64,000 nt of DNA. Origin: Prescottella agglutinans (GTDB taxonomy: Bacteria; Actinomycetota; Actinomycetes; Mycobacteriales; Mycobacteriaceae). The stretch spans positions 372,001 to 436,000 of the forward strand of contig NZ_RKLP01000002.1 of NCBI RefSeq assembly GCF_004011865.1. The letters are read 5' to 3'. Positions 11,312 to 19,400 of this stretch are shown here, in pieces (position 1 is the first letter of the stretch; each line of letters starts with the position of its first letter). The notes beneath the pieces were generated by a model. It worked only from the letters and a program-made list of their open reading frames with translations. It had not been told where the DNA came from and made no database searches. Made by a program: the position numbers and the translations under genes.

Positions 11312-14300
11312 CGGCACAGATCCGTCCCGTGATCGTGTCGGTGTCGAGTCGCCACATGCGCAGCACTCCGTCGCCGCCACCCGCGACCACCGTGTCGGTC
11401 CGCGGCATCGTCGTCACCTGCCAGCGCCCCCTCCCCAGAGTCGTCAAGGGGCCTCCGACAGCCTCGCCATTGGAGGCCACGCTCCACAACAGGACCGAGC
11501 CGTCGTCGCTGCCGCTGACGACATGGGACCCGTCCGCCGTGAACGCGACGCTGTACACCGTGCCGGTATGGCCCCGCAACGGTTCCGGACGCTGGTCGAA
11601 TCCGCCGTCCGCGTCGCGATCCCACAGCAACAATGTGTGGTCGTCACTCGCGGTGACCATCGTCGAACCGTCCGGGCTGAACGCGACGGCGTTGACACCA
11701 CCCTCGTGACCAGCGCCCCGCAGATCCCGCGGCACCGGCGCGGACGGAGTGGTGACGTCCCACGCCTGGATATCACCGTCGGCGCTGGCCACCACCAGCA
11801 GGTCGCCGCTCGGGCTGAACTGGGCGGTGCGCACCAGATTGCGCGGTCCGGTGAGGCTCCGGCCGTGGATGACGGGCGCCCGTGGATCCGAGACGTTCCA
11901 CAACGCGACACTGAAGTCGTCGTCGCCGATCGCCAACGTCCTCCCGTCCGGGCTGAACGCAATCTCCCACGTGAACCGGGTCGCGGTGACGATGGCCGGC
12001 CCCAACGGAGTGGGCGCGGTCGGATCCTGAACATCCCACAACTGCACGTGCCCGCCGGAGGTCTGCGTGGTCGCCAGGATCCTGCCGTCCGGTGAGAGCG
12101 CCGCGACGTTCGCACCGCCGCGCGGTCGCGGCACGTCGATCGCCCCGACCTGGTCGAGGCGTCCCTCCGCGTCGACCGCCCACAGCCGCACCGCCGTGTC
12201 GTATCCGGCGGTCGCCAGCAGCGAACCGTCCTGGTTCAACGACGGCAGGGTCAACTGCGAATCCGACACCGGCACCGTGCCGGGCGCCAACGTCCAGACC
12301 CGGATGACCGAGTCCTGGCCGCCGGTGACGATCGCGCCCCCGTCCGGGGAGAGGGCGAGCGCGGGCACCCCGCCGCCGTTGCCGCTGAGCGCAGGCTTCA
12401 TCTCGTGCAGGATGCGCGTCGCCGGGTCCACCGACCACAGTTTCGCGGTCCCGTCCCACGACGCGCTGGCGAGCGTCGCCCCGTCCGCCGCGAACGCGAT
12501 GGTCCAGATACCGCCCGTGTGCGCCTGGACCGGGGTGTCGATCGGCCGGATCGCCGCGAGATCGGTGGTGTCGAACATCCTGATCAGCCCGTCGTCGCTG
12601 CTCGCGGCCAGGCTTCGACCGTCCGGGCTGAACGCGACCGAGTGCACGACGTCGTCGAAACCCGTCAGCTCACGCCCGATCTGGACGGGACGCGCCGGGT
12701 CGGCGATGTCCCACACCCGGACGGTGCGATCGTCGCTCGACGTCGCGAGGACCGAACCCCCACGGAACGACACCGTCCGCACCGCACCGGAATGGCCCTG
12801 CAACGTCCAGGACGGGAACCGTCCGGAGTCGGGGTCGGACGTGTCGACGAGGGTGACGGTGCCGTTGTCGTGCGGGACCGCGAGGAGTCGGCCGTCGGGG
12901 CTGAACCGCACGTTGTGCACGGCGCCGGGCGCCGACCGCTCGCCGTCGACAAGCGGACGCGGCGCCGCGCGGTCGGTCACGTCCCAGATCCACGTCGCGC
13001 CGTCGCCGCTGCCCGCAGCCAGGAGGCGGCCGTCGGGACTGAAGGACACCGATGCCATGTACTTGTCCGGACCGGTCAGGTCGGCACCCAACTGGACCGG
13101 GTCGGACGGATCGGTGAAATCCCACAGGCGCACCGTCCGGTCGTCGCTCGCCGTGGCGAGCGTGCGGCCGTCGGCCGAGATCGCCACCCCGTAGATCGGT
13201 CCGGTGTGGCCGGGCAGCGCGCGGGAGATCGGGGTGTTCTCGGTGGCGACCAGTCGGGAGAACGCGTCGTCGCTGCCGGGACGCATCTGCCACGCCGCGA
13301 GCGAGAGCTGCGCCGACGTCGTCGGGTCGTTGTCGCGCAGCGCGTCGGCCAGCGCCACGACCTGCTGGAACTGCGCCGCGCTGCGTTCGTTCTCGGCGCG
13401 GGACTTCGCGGCCAGGGCCATCACGCCCATCACCACCGCGACCACGGCGGAGAACGCGAGGGCCGCCATCACGCTCCGCTCCATCCAGGACTGGCGCCGA
13501 ACCTGGCGGACGGACGCGTCCAGGAAGTCGACGGCCGCGGGCGTGAGCGAGGCGGCGACCGCGGGAATCCCGCCCTCGGCGGCGTCGGCGGAGCGGTCGG
13601 CACGCTTCGCGGCATGCTCGGCCAGCAGATCGAGACGACCGCGGTGATAGAGCAGGCTGTGATTACGCTCCGCGTCGTCCCAGTGCACGGCGTCGGTCTC
13701 GACCTGCTGCCGCAGCGCCGAGTAGGACCGATCCTCCTGGATCCAGCTCGCCAGCCTCGGCCAGGTGGCGATCACCGCGTCGTGGATCAGCTCGACGTCG
13801 TCGCCGTCGACGACGAGCACGCGCGCGTTGACGAAGTGGTCGACCACGCGCCGGCCGGCGCCGATGTCGGCACCCTCGAACGCGACGAGCTGCGCGAGCG
13901 TGCGACGGATCTTGACGTCGGTGCCCGTGCTGGTGACGTACACCAGGTGCACCAGCATCGCCCGCGCGAGGACACGACCGCGCTCGTCCAGTTGTTCCCA
14001 GGCCTGCTCGGCGGCCGCGGCGACGGAGCCGAGCACACCGCCGGTGCCGCGGTAGTTCGCGATCGTGAGCTGGCCGCCCCGGCGACGCTCCCACATCGTG
14101 TCGAGCAGGTACGAGACCAGCGGCAGCACGGTGCCGCTCCCCTCGGGCGGCACGGCGTCACCGCCGTCGGACGGGTTGGGGGACGCGGCCGTGAGCACGC
14201 CGAGGTCGTTGAGGATCAGGTCCACCAGACCGGGCTCGAGCTTCAAGCCGATCATCCGAGCCGGCTGGGTGATCACCTCGACGACGTCCTCACGCAGCAG

Positions 14301-15320
14301 CGGCGCGACCGCCTTGCTGCGCTGTTCCAGCGCACGAGCGAGCACCGGGTAGGCGAGGGCCTGCGCGTAGAAGTCCGAGCGCATGGTCGCGACGACGGAC
14401 GGTGTCTCGGACGGCTCGTGGCCGAACCGGGCGGTCGCCGCGAAATCGAGCACCGCGAGGAACCGCGTCCGCTGGTCCGAATCGGTGCACTGGGTGAAGA
14501 GTTCCTCGATCTGGTCGACGACCAGCAGCACCTGGGAGGCGCCCAGCCTGATCGCGGCCTCGCGAAGCGCGAGGTCGATCTGCTCGTGGTCCGGCGCCGC
14601 GACACACTTCTCCAGCTCCGGCACGGCCGCGACCAGGGCGTCGAGCGGGTTCGCGCCGGGCGCGAACACGATCGGCGCGAACGCGGTCCGGCCCTCGCTG
14701 CGGTCGTGTCCGCGCAGTTCGGGGATGACGCCGGCCTGCACGAGCGACGACTTGCCCACGCCCGAGGCGCCGGTGACGATCACGAGGCCCTGCCCCTGCG
14801 CCGCGAGCACTGCGGCGACGAGGGCACTCACGCTCTGGCGTCGACCGAAGAACAGCCGCTCGTCCTTCTCCCGATAGGGGGCGAGTCCGCGGTACGGCCG
14901 CACGCCCGCGGGGAGGGCCGGGACGATCGGCTCGGCGCTGCCACCGGCGGTCCGCGCGGCGGGGACCGCGTTGGCGCTGCGCCACCACGCCTCCCACTGC
15001 CGCATCGAGAACAGTCCGTCGGTGGGAGGCTGACCGACATGGAGTGAGCGCGCCATGCGGATCAGCACGGCGAGCACCGGACGCACGGAATCGAACGTGG
15101 CGGGCATCCGCTTGCCCGAACGCCAGTCGCTGATGCGTTGGACCGACGCCGGCTTCTCCCCGCCCATCGAGCGCGTCAGGGTCGCGGCTTCGGAGACCAC
15201 CTTCTTCAGCGGTGGGCCGCCCGCGGTCGCGAAGAGGAGCCGCAGTTGGTCGGCGAAGAACAGCCGTGCCTGCGATCCCGACTGCCCCGCGTCCGGCGTC
15301 TGTTCGGTCTCGGACGTCAT
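11232..15320 (-). CDS. HTH-nSTAND1 ATPase-TM-WD40 signalling protein
   Basis: 1362 residues. Order: N-terminal helical domain resembling a helix-turn-helix (about 20-95, VQRISDWRSGKRMP); nSTAND1 NTPase (about 143-600) starting PYRGLAPYREKDERLFFGR, Walker A GASGVGKSSLV (about 185) and Walker B LLVVDQIEELF (about 268); one transmembrane helix (about 617-640); then 14 WD40 blades, enough for two seven-bladed propellers, to about residue 1340. STAND proteins oligomerise on ligand sensing. Here the propellers probably lie on the other side of the membrane from the NTPase or are membrane-tethered. Substrate and effector are unknown. AAGGAGG lies 11 nt before the ATG. The tail overlaps convergent pabB by 80 bp. 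Confidence 0.85.
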   Translation of the reverse strand: MTSETEQTPDAGQSGSQARLFFADQLRLLFATAGGPPLKKVVSEAATLTRSMGGEKPASVQRISDWRSGKRMPATFDSVRPVLAVLIRMARSLHVGQPPTDGLFSMRQWEAWWRSANAVPAARTAGGSAEPIVPALPAGVRPYRGLAPYREKDERLFFGRRQSVSALVAAVLAAQGQGLVIVTGASGVGKSSLVQAGVIPELRGHDRSEGRTAFAPIVFAPGANPLDALVAAVPELEKCVAAPDHEQIDLALREAAIRLGASQVLLVVDQIEELFTQCTDSDQRTRFLAVLDFAATARFGHEPSETPSVVATMRSDFYAQALAYPVLARALEQRSKAVAPLLREDVVEVITQPARMIGLKLEPGLVDLILNDLGVLTAASPNPSDGGDAVPPEGSGTVLPLVSYLLDTMWERRRGGQLTIANYRGTGGVLGSVAAAAEQAWEQLDERGRVLARAMLVHLVYVTSTGTDVKIRRTLAQLVAFEGADIGAGRRVVDHFVNARVLVVDGDDVELIHDAVIATWPRLASWIQEDRSYSALRQQVETDAVHWDDAERNHSLLYHRGRLDLLAEHAAKRADRSADAAEGGIPAVAASLTPAAVDFLDASVRQVRRQSWMERSVMAALAFSAVVAVVMGVMALAAKSRAENERSAAQFQQVVALADALRDNDPTTSAQLSLAAWQMRPGSDDAFSRLVATENTPISRALPGHTGPIYGVAISADGRTLATASDDRTVRLWDFTDPSDPVQLGADLTGPDKYMASVSFSPDGRLLAAGSGDGATWIWDVTDRAAPRPLVDGERSAPGAVHNVRFSPDGRLLAVPHDNGTVTLVDTSDPDSGRFPSWTLQGHSGAVRTVSFRGGSVLATSSDDRTVRVWDIADPARPVQIGRELTGFDDVVHSVAFSPDGRSLAASSDDGLIRMFDTTDLAAIRPIDTPVQAHTGGIWTIAFAADGATLASASWDGTAKLWSVDPATRILHEMKPALSGNGGGVPALALSPDGGAIVTGGQDSVIRVWTLAPGTVPVSDSQLTLPSLNQDGSLLATAGYDTAVRLWAVDAEGRLDQVGAIDVPRPRGGANVAALSPDGRILATTQTSGGHVQLWDVQDPTAPTPLGPAIVTATRFTWEIAFSPDGRTLAIGDDDFSVALWNVSDPRAPVIHGRSLTGPRNLVRTAQFSPSGDLLVVASADGDIQAWDVTTPSAPVPRDLRGAGHEGGVNAVAFSPDGSTMVTASDDHTLLLWDRDADGGFDQRPEPLRGHTGTVYSVAFTADGSHVVSGSDDGSVLLWSVASNGEAVGGPLTTLGRGRWQVTTMPRTDTVVAGGGDGVLRMWRLDTDTITGRICAATSELTQDRPAHFEMPESGRDACGTR

Positions 15321-15621
15321 CGCCCGCGTCCCCTCCTTCCGTCCCCGACTGGTTGGCCCGATTCGTGTCGATTCCGCCCCTCAGCCGACGACGTAGGCGG
15401 CGTAGAGGACCCCTCGAATTCCGCTGCGGATTAATTCCTCACCGCCTGCGAACTGCGATGATAGCGCTTCGTGCGGACTCGTCGGTTTCTGAGTTCGGCG
15501 AAGCGGGGCAAAGTCGACATCGACGCACAACGGCCCCGGCCGGCGGCGCGGTTGCCGGTAGGGGCTGGAGACAGACGAGGGGTAGTCCCAACCGGCACAC
15601 GCCACCGAGGAGGAGCGCGCG
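15321..15621. other. Intergenic region with structured 5' leader of the 57-residue peptide gene
   Basis: 301 bp lie between the divergent STAND gene and the small peptide gene. The last 90 bp can form a nested structure on the plus strand: GGTT near 15550 with AACC near 15587, enclosing GGGGCT and AGTCCC (near 15562 and 15581), just before the AGGAGG ribosome binding site. No known riboswitch consensus was recognised. I see no convincing -10. Confidence 0.35.
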
Positions 15622-15795
15622 ATGATCGAAAGAGCGACGAAGTTGACGGCGAGAACACCGCCGGCAGTGGCAGCTGCTCTCGTGATCGCGGCGACTGTGG
15701 GGCTGATGGTGCTGTTGGGTGCGGCCCCCGCCGATGCGGCCGCGAACCCGCCGGGTGGGGCTTCGATCTCGGTCGAAGCCCCCACCCGCGGGTGA
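15622..15795 (+). CDS. 57-residue exported or membrane peptide
   Basis: A short frame: MIERATKLTARTPPAVAAAL, then VIAATVGLMVLLGAAPADAA and a short tail ending APTRG. A positively charged N-terminus, a 20-residue hydrophobic core and an AxA-like site (ADAA) give a signal peptide or single anchor with a mature tail of about 17 residues. GAGGAGGAG sits 7-8 nt before the ATG, one of the strongest ribosome binding sites in the window, and a terminator follows 25 bp after the stop. The codons near the end form a stable hairpin (GGGGCTTCGA with its complement, 15759-15785). Function unknown. Confidence 0.6.
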   Translation: MIERATKLTARTPPAVAAALVIAATVGLMVLLGAAPADAAANPPGGASISVEAPTRG

Positions 15796-15819
15796 GTCGT
15801 TCGACGGGGGTCGGCGGGG

Positions 15820-15843
15820 GCCGGCAACCGTCGGCGATTTTTT
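15820..15843 (+). terminator. Intrinsic terminator of the small peptide gene
   Basis: A 6-bp stem GCCGGC/GTCGGC (one G-U pair) with AACC loop is followed by GA and six T residues at 15838-15843. It lies between the peptide gene and the convergent rsmI stop at 15862. Confidence 0.65.
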
Positions 15844-15861
15844 GTCCGGACGCGCCGGGCG

Positions 15862-16701
15862 TCAGTCCCGACGCGTCGCGAGCACCGTCTCGTACAACTC
15901 TCGCTTGGACACGCCCAGCGACTTCTCCGCGGCGACCTGAGCGCACGCGTCCTTGAGCCGGACGCCCTCGGCGACGAGACGCTCCACCTCCCCCACGAGA
16001 TCCTCGGGATCAGCCGAGACCGGCTGCGCGCCCTCGAGGACAACCGTGATCTCGCCTCGGGCACCGTCGACCGCCCACTCGGCCAGCTCCGCGAGCGTGC
16101 CGCGGCGCACCTCTTCGTACGTCTTCGTCAGCTCCCGGCAGACCGCGGCGCGCCGATCCCCGCCGAGCACGTCCACTGCGTCGGCGAGGCAGGCCGCCAG
16201 CCGGTGCGGCGCCTCGAAGAACACGCACGCCCGCGGCTCGGTCCGCAGGGCCTCCAGCCAGGCGCGGCGCTGCCCCGCCTTGCGCGGCGGGAACCCATCG
16301 AAGCAGAACCTCTCGACTGGCAGCCCGGACAACGCCAGCGCCGTCGTGACCGCGGACGGCCCGGGCAGGCACGTCACCGGCAGATCCTTCTCGACGCACG
16401 CCGCGACCAACCGGTAGCCGGGGTCGCTCACCGACGGCATCCCGGCGTCCGTGACGAGCAGGACCGTCCGGCCCTCCTCGAGGTCCGTGAGCAGTGCGGG
16501 CAGCCTGCTGACCTCGACCTGGTCGTAGAAGCTCACCACCCGACCGGTGATCGTGACCCCCAACGCGGCCGCGAGCGCCTTGGTGCGACGGGTGTCCTCC
16601 GCGGCGACGACGTCGGCGGATCCGAGCGCGCTGCGCAGGCGATCGGAGGCATCACCGATGTCACCCATCGGAGTTGCGGCGAGGACGAGGCGACCAGTCA
16701 T
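15862..16701 (-). CDS. rsmI: 16S rRNA (cytidine-1402 2'-O)-methyltransferase RsmI
   Basis: The 279-residue tetrapyrrole-methylase-fold enzyme has its N-terminal motif LVLAATPMGDIGDAS (residues 4-18), AEDTRRTKAL, LLVTDAGMPSVSDPGYRL (about 79-96) and CLPGPSAVTTAL. It methylates the 2'-O of C1402 in 16S rRNA. The ATG is 7 nt after TAGGCT with no SD, so it is probably leaderless. It diverges from pmt, with start codons 23 bp apart; the same pair is adjacent in mycobacteria. Confidence 0.94.
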   Translation of the reverse strand: MTGRLVLAATPMGDIGDASDRLRSALGSADVVAAEDTRRTKALAAALGVTITGRVVSFYDQVEVSRLPALLTDLEEGRTVLLVTDAGMPSVSDPGYRLVAACVEKDLPVTCLPGPSAVTTALALSGLPVERFCFDGFPPRKAGQRRAWLEALRTEPRACVFFEAPHRLAACLADAVDVLGGDRRAAVCRELTKTYEEVRRGTLAELAEWAVDGARGEITVVLEGAQPVSADPEDLVGEVERLVAEGVRLKDACAQVAAEKSLGVSKRELYETVLATRRD

Positions 16702-16708
16702 GGGTGAC

Positions 16709-16718
16709 AGCCTACGAT
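16709..16718. promoter_or_regulatory. Back-to-back -10 elements of rsmI and pmt
   Basis: AGCCTACGAT reads TAGGCT on the minus strand (16714-16709, 7 nt before the rsmI ATG) and TACGAT on the plus strand (16713-16718, 6 nt before the pmt GTG). The two hexamers share the central TA. Both genes lack an SD and are predicted leaderless. Confidence 0.65.
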
Positions 16719-16724
16719 CGACTC

Positions 16725-18284
16725 GTGACCCAGCTGACGGACGATCGTCCCGTGCCGTCGTCCGGCAGTGGCCGACTCGTGAGCCCGGCGCCGCTCGCCC
16801 CCGCCCCGGACTTCGGCCCGACCGATCGGCGACGTGGCTGGATCGTGACGGCGATCGTGACCGCGCTCGCCGCGATCACCCGGTTCACGATGCTGAACTA
16901 CCCCACCGACGCGGGCACCCCGGTCTTCGACGAGAAGCACTACGCCCCGCAGGGCTGGCAGGTGCTCACCGGCGGCGGCATCGAGGACAACCCCGGCTAC
17001 GGGCTGGTGGTGCATCCCCCGGTCGGCAAGCAGTTGATCGCGATCGGCGAGGCCCTGTTCGGCTACAACGCGTGGGGCTGGCGGTTCGCGTCGGCGATGG
17101 CGGGGACGATCCTGGTGCTGCTGGTCGTCCGCATCGTGCGCCGCATGACCCGGTCGACGCTGATCGGCGCCATCGCCGGCCTGCTCCTGATCGTCGACGG
17201 CGTCACGTTCGTCTCGTCCCGGCTCGGGATGCTCGACATCTTCCTGGCCCTGTTCACCGTCGCGGCGCTGGGCTGCCTCGTCGTCGACCGCGACCAGGTG
17301 CGCGAGCGGATGGCCCGGGTGCGGGCGGAGGGGCGCATCGACGTCACCGACTTCGGGCCCAGACTCGGTGTCCGGTGGTGGCGTTTCGGCGCGGGCATCA
17401 TGCTCGGGCTGGCGTGCGGCACCAAGTGGTCCGGCATGTACTTCATCGCGTTCTTCGGACTCATGTGCGTGGGCTTCGACATCGCGGCCCGACGCGCGTA
17501 CGGGGTGCGCCGGCCGTGGGTCGGGACGGCGATCCGTGACATCGGCCCGTCGCTGTACGCGCTCGTCGCGGTGCCGTTGATCGTGTATCTCGGCACGTAC
17601 GGTGCCTGGTTCGCGAGCGAGACCGGTGTGGACCGGCACGCGGTGGGCAATCAGATCGGCGCGGGCGGGCCGTTCTCCTTCGTGCCCGAGGCGCTGCGGT
17701 CGCTGTGGTACTACAGCGCGAAGGTGCTCGAGTTCCACGCGGGGCTCACCAATTCGGCGGGCAACCACCACCCGTGGGAGTCCAAGCCGTGGACGTGGCC
17801 GATGGGCCTGCGGCCGATGCTGTACTACTACGCCGAGGGCGATCACGTGTCCGGCTGCGGCGGGCCCAGCTGCGTCAAGGCGGTCATGTTGATCGGCACG
17901 CCCGCGATGTGGTGGCTGGCGGTGCCGGTGCTCGGCTGGGCGTTGTGGCGAACGTTCGTGAGCCGCGACTGGCGGTACGCGACCGTGCTCACCGGGTACG
18001 CCGCCGCGCTGCTGCCGTGGTTCGTGACGCTGGACCGGCAGATGTACTACTTCTACGCGGTCGCGCTCGCCCCGTTCTTCGTGATGGCGATCGCGCTGAT
18101 TCTCGGCGAGATTCTGGGAACCGTGAGGGATTCGGCCGAGCGGCGCGGCACCGGACTGCTCGCGGTGTGCCTGTACGTGGGGCTCGTGGTCGCGAACTTC
18201 GTGTGGCTGTGGCCGATCCTCACGGCGATGCCGATCACCCCGGAGATGTGGCAGCGGGAACTGTGGCTGCCGAGTTGGCGCTGA
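16725..18284 (+). CDS. pmt: Protein O-mannosyltransferase (GT39, Pmt)
   Basis: A 519-residue polytopic membrane enzyme that transfers mannose from polyprenol-phosphate mannose to secreted Ser/Thr-containing proteins. TM1 is at about 33-52. The extracellular loop carries the catalytic acidic motif FDEKHYAPQGW (about 66-76), followed by HPPVGK. Around 9-11 hydrophobic helices follow, with the PMT_4TMC region at the end (LYVGLVVANFVWLWP). The GTG at 16725 is 6 nt after TACGAT; an ATG-type codon upstream in the same frame would overlap rsmI. No SD. Orthologous in position to M. tuberculosis Rv1002c. Confidence 0.92.
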   Translation: MTQLTDDRPVPSSGSGRLVSPAPLAPAPDFGPTDRRRGWIVTAIVTALAAITRFTMLNYPTDAGTPVFDEKHYAPQGWQVLTGGGIEDNPGYGLVVHPPVGKQLIAIGEALFGYNAWGWRFASAMAGTILVLLVVRIVRRMTRSTLIGAIAGLLLIVDGVTFVSSRLGMLDIFLALFTVAALGCLVVDRDQVRERMARVRAEGRIDVTDFGPRLGVRWWRFGAGIMLGLACGTKWSGMYFIAFFGLMCVGFDIAARRAYGVRRPWVGTAIRDIGPSLYALVAVPLIVYLGTYGAWFASETGVDRHAVGNQIGAGGPFSFVPEALRSLWYYSAKVLEFHAGLTNSAGNHHPWESKPWTWPMGLRPMLYYYAEGDHVSGCGGPSCVKAVMLIGTPAMWWLAVPVLGWALWRTFVSRDWRYATVLTGYAAALLPWFVTLDRQMYYFYAVALAPFFVMAIALILGEILGTVRDSAERRGTGLLAVCLYVGLVVANFVWLWPILTAMPITPEMWQRELWLPSWR

Positions 18285-18325
18285 CCCCGCTCCGTGAAAG
18301 GCGTCCGGACGTGCCCGCGTGTGGG

Positions 18326-18331
18326 TAGTGT
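18326..18331 (+). promoter_or_regulatory. -10 (TAGTGT), leaderless start of the PI-PLC-like gene
   Basis: TAGTGT lies 7 nt before the ATG at 18339. No SD is present. Confidence 0.5.
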
Positions 18332-18338
18332 GCACCGG

Positions 18339-19388
18339 ATGCCCAGAACGTCTCTCGCGGCAATCGCGACGACCGCACTCGCCGTGCTGACCGTGCTCGT
18401 ACCCGCAACGGCGCAAGCCGATTCCGGTCCGGGGGCGCCACGCTACTCGGACGTGACGTCGGTGGGTGTCCACAACACGTTCGAGAAGCAGCGCTACCCG
18501 TTCCTCACCGATGCCCTCGATGCCGGGGCGGGCCTGATCGAGCTGGACGTGTGGACCAACGCCGCGGGCCCGGATTGGCGTGTGTCGCATTCGAACCCGG
18601 TCGCGAACGACAACAACTGCGCGGGCGCGACCTCTCCGGCACAGTTGCGGACCGGTCCGCGCGACCAGTTCCTGGGTGGCTGTCTGGACGATCTGCGGAC
18701 GTGGCACGACGCGAACCCGGACCATCCGCCCGTCGTGGTGAAGGTCGAGATGAAGGACGGGTTCACCGCGCCGCTCGGTCGCGGTCCACGGGAGTTCGAC
18801 GCGCTGGTGCGCAGCCATCTCGGGGATGCGGTGTTCGGGCCCGCCGATCTGCTCGCCCACGGTGGGCCGGGCGCCGCGACGCTCGACGACGCCGTGCGCA
18901 CCGCGGGTTGGCCCGCGGTGGACGCGCTGCGCGGGAAGTTCCTGTTCGAACTGATCCCGGGGACCGTGCAAGAGGTCAATCCGCTCGACACCTGGTGGAT
19001 CGACCGCGCCTACGCGACGCACCTCGCGGACCTCGCCCGGGTCGACGGTGTGGGCCTGGCGAGCGCGTTCCCCGCGGTGCACAAGGCGCAGGCCGGCGAT
19101 CCGCGCGTGCGTTACGACGAGGCCCTGCGGCCGTGGTTCGTGGTGTTCGACGGCGACGCGACGGCGTTCACGGGCGGCGACATCGACACCGAGTGGTACC
19201 GCGACAACGGCTACCTGGTGGTCATGACCGACGCGCACAAGGTGGCTCCGGCGCTCGACCCGGTCGCCCCCGACGAGGCGGGCGCGCGGGCGCGGGTCCT
19301 CGAACTCGCGGGCCGGTCGGCGTCCGTCGTCTCCACCGACTGGACGCCGCTGCCCCGGATCCTGTCGATGGTCACCGACCGCGGCTGA
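18339..19388 (+). CDS. Secreted PI-PLC-like phosphodiesterase
   Basis: 349 residues with a Sec signal peptide (1-28, cleavage after ATAQA). The domain has the PI-PLC TIM-barrel pattern with candidate catalytic histidines in SVGVHNTFEKQ (about 42-52) and WRVSHSNP (about 83-90). Acidic metal or substrate residues are in IELDVW and KVEMKD. It resembles the Ca2+-dependent phosphatidylinositol-specific phospholipase C family. Substrate is unproven; host or self glycero-phosphoinositides are possible. The ATG at 18339 is chosen because it begins the signal peptide and lies 7 nt after TAGTGT. Confidence 0.8.
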   Translation: MPRTSLAAIATTALAVLTVLVPATAQADSGPGAPRYSDVTSVGVHNTFEKQRYPFLTDALDAGAGLIELDVWTNAAGPDWRVSHSNPVANDNNCAGATSPAQLRTGPRDQFLGGCLDDLRTWHDANPDHPPVVVKVEMKDGFTAPLGRGPREFDALVRSHLGDAVFGPADLLAHGGPGAATLDDAVRTAGWPAVDALRGKFLFELIPGTVQEVNPLDTWWIDRAYATHLADLARVDGVGLASAFPAVHKAQAGDPRVRYDEALRPWFVVFDGDATAFTGGDIDTEWYRDNGYLVVMTDAHKVAPALDPVAPDEAGARARVLELAGRSASVVSTDWTPLPRILSMVTDRG

Positions 19389-19400
19389 CCGGTCGGCGCG

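Noticed and set aside
12405-15047. An 880-codon open frame antisense to the STAND gene, and similar long frames antisense to rpfB (3352-5229), pmt (16698-19238) and metG (7059-8798)
   Set aside because: They are rich in Arg, Gly, His and Asp with no domain, arise from G+C-rich third positions of the real genes opposite, and lack SD or promoter support.
15480-15621. A known riboswitch (cobalamin, c-di-AMP, glycine) in the leader of the 57-residue peptide
   Set aside because: Structure is present, but none of the conserved core sequences of those classes could be found by eye.
15759-15785. Hairpin GGGGCTTCGA within the 57-residue gene as its terminator
   Set aside because: It lies before the stop codon and has no T-run; the hairpin with six T at 15820-15843 is the better candidate.
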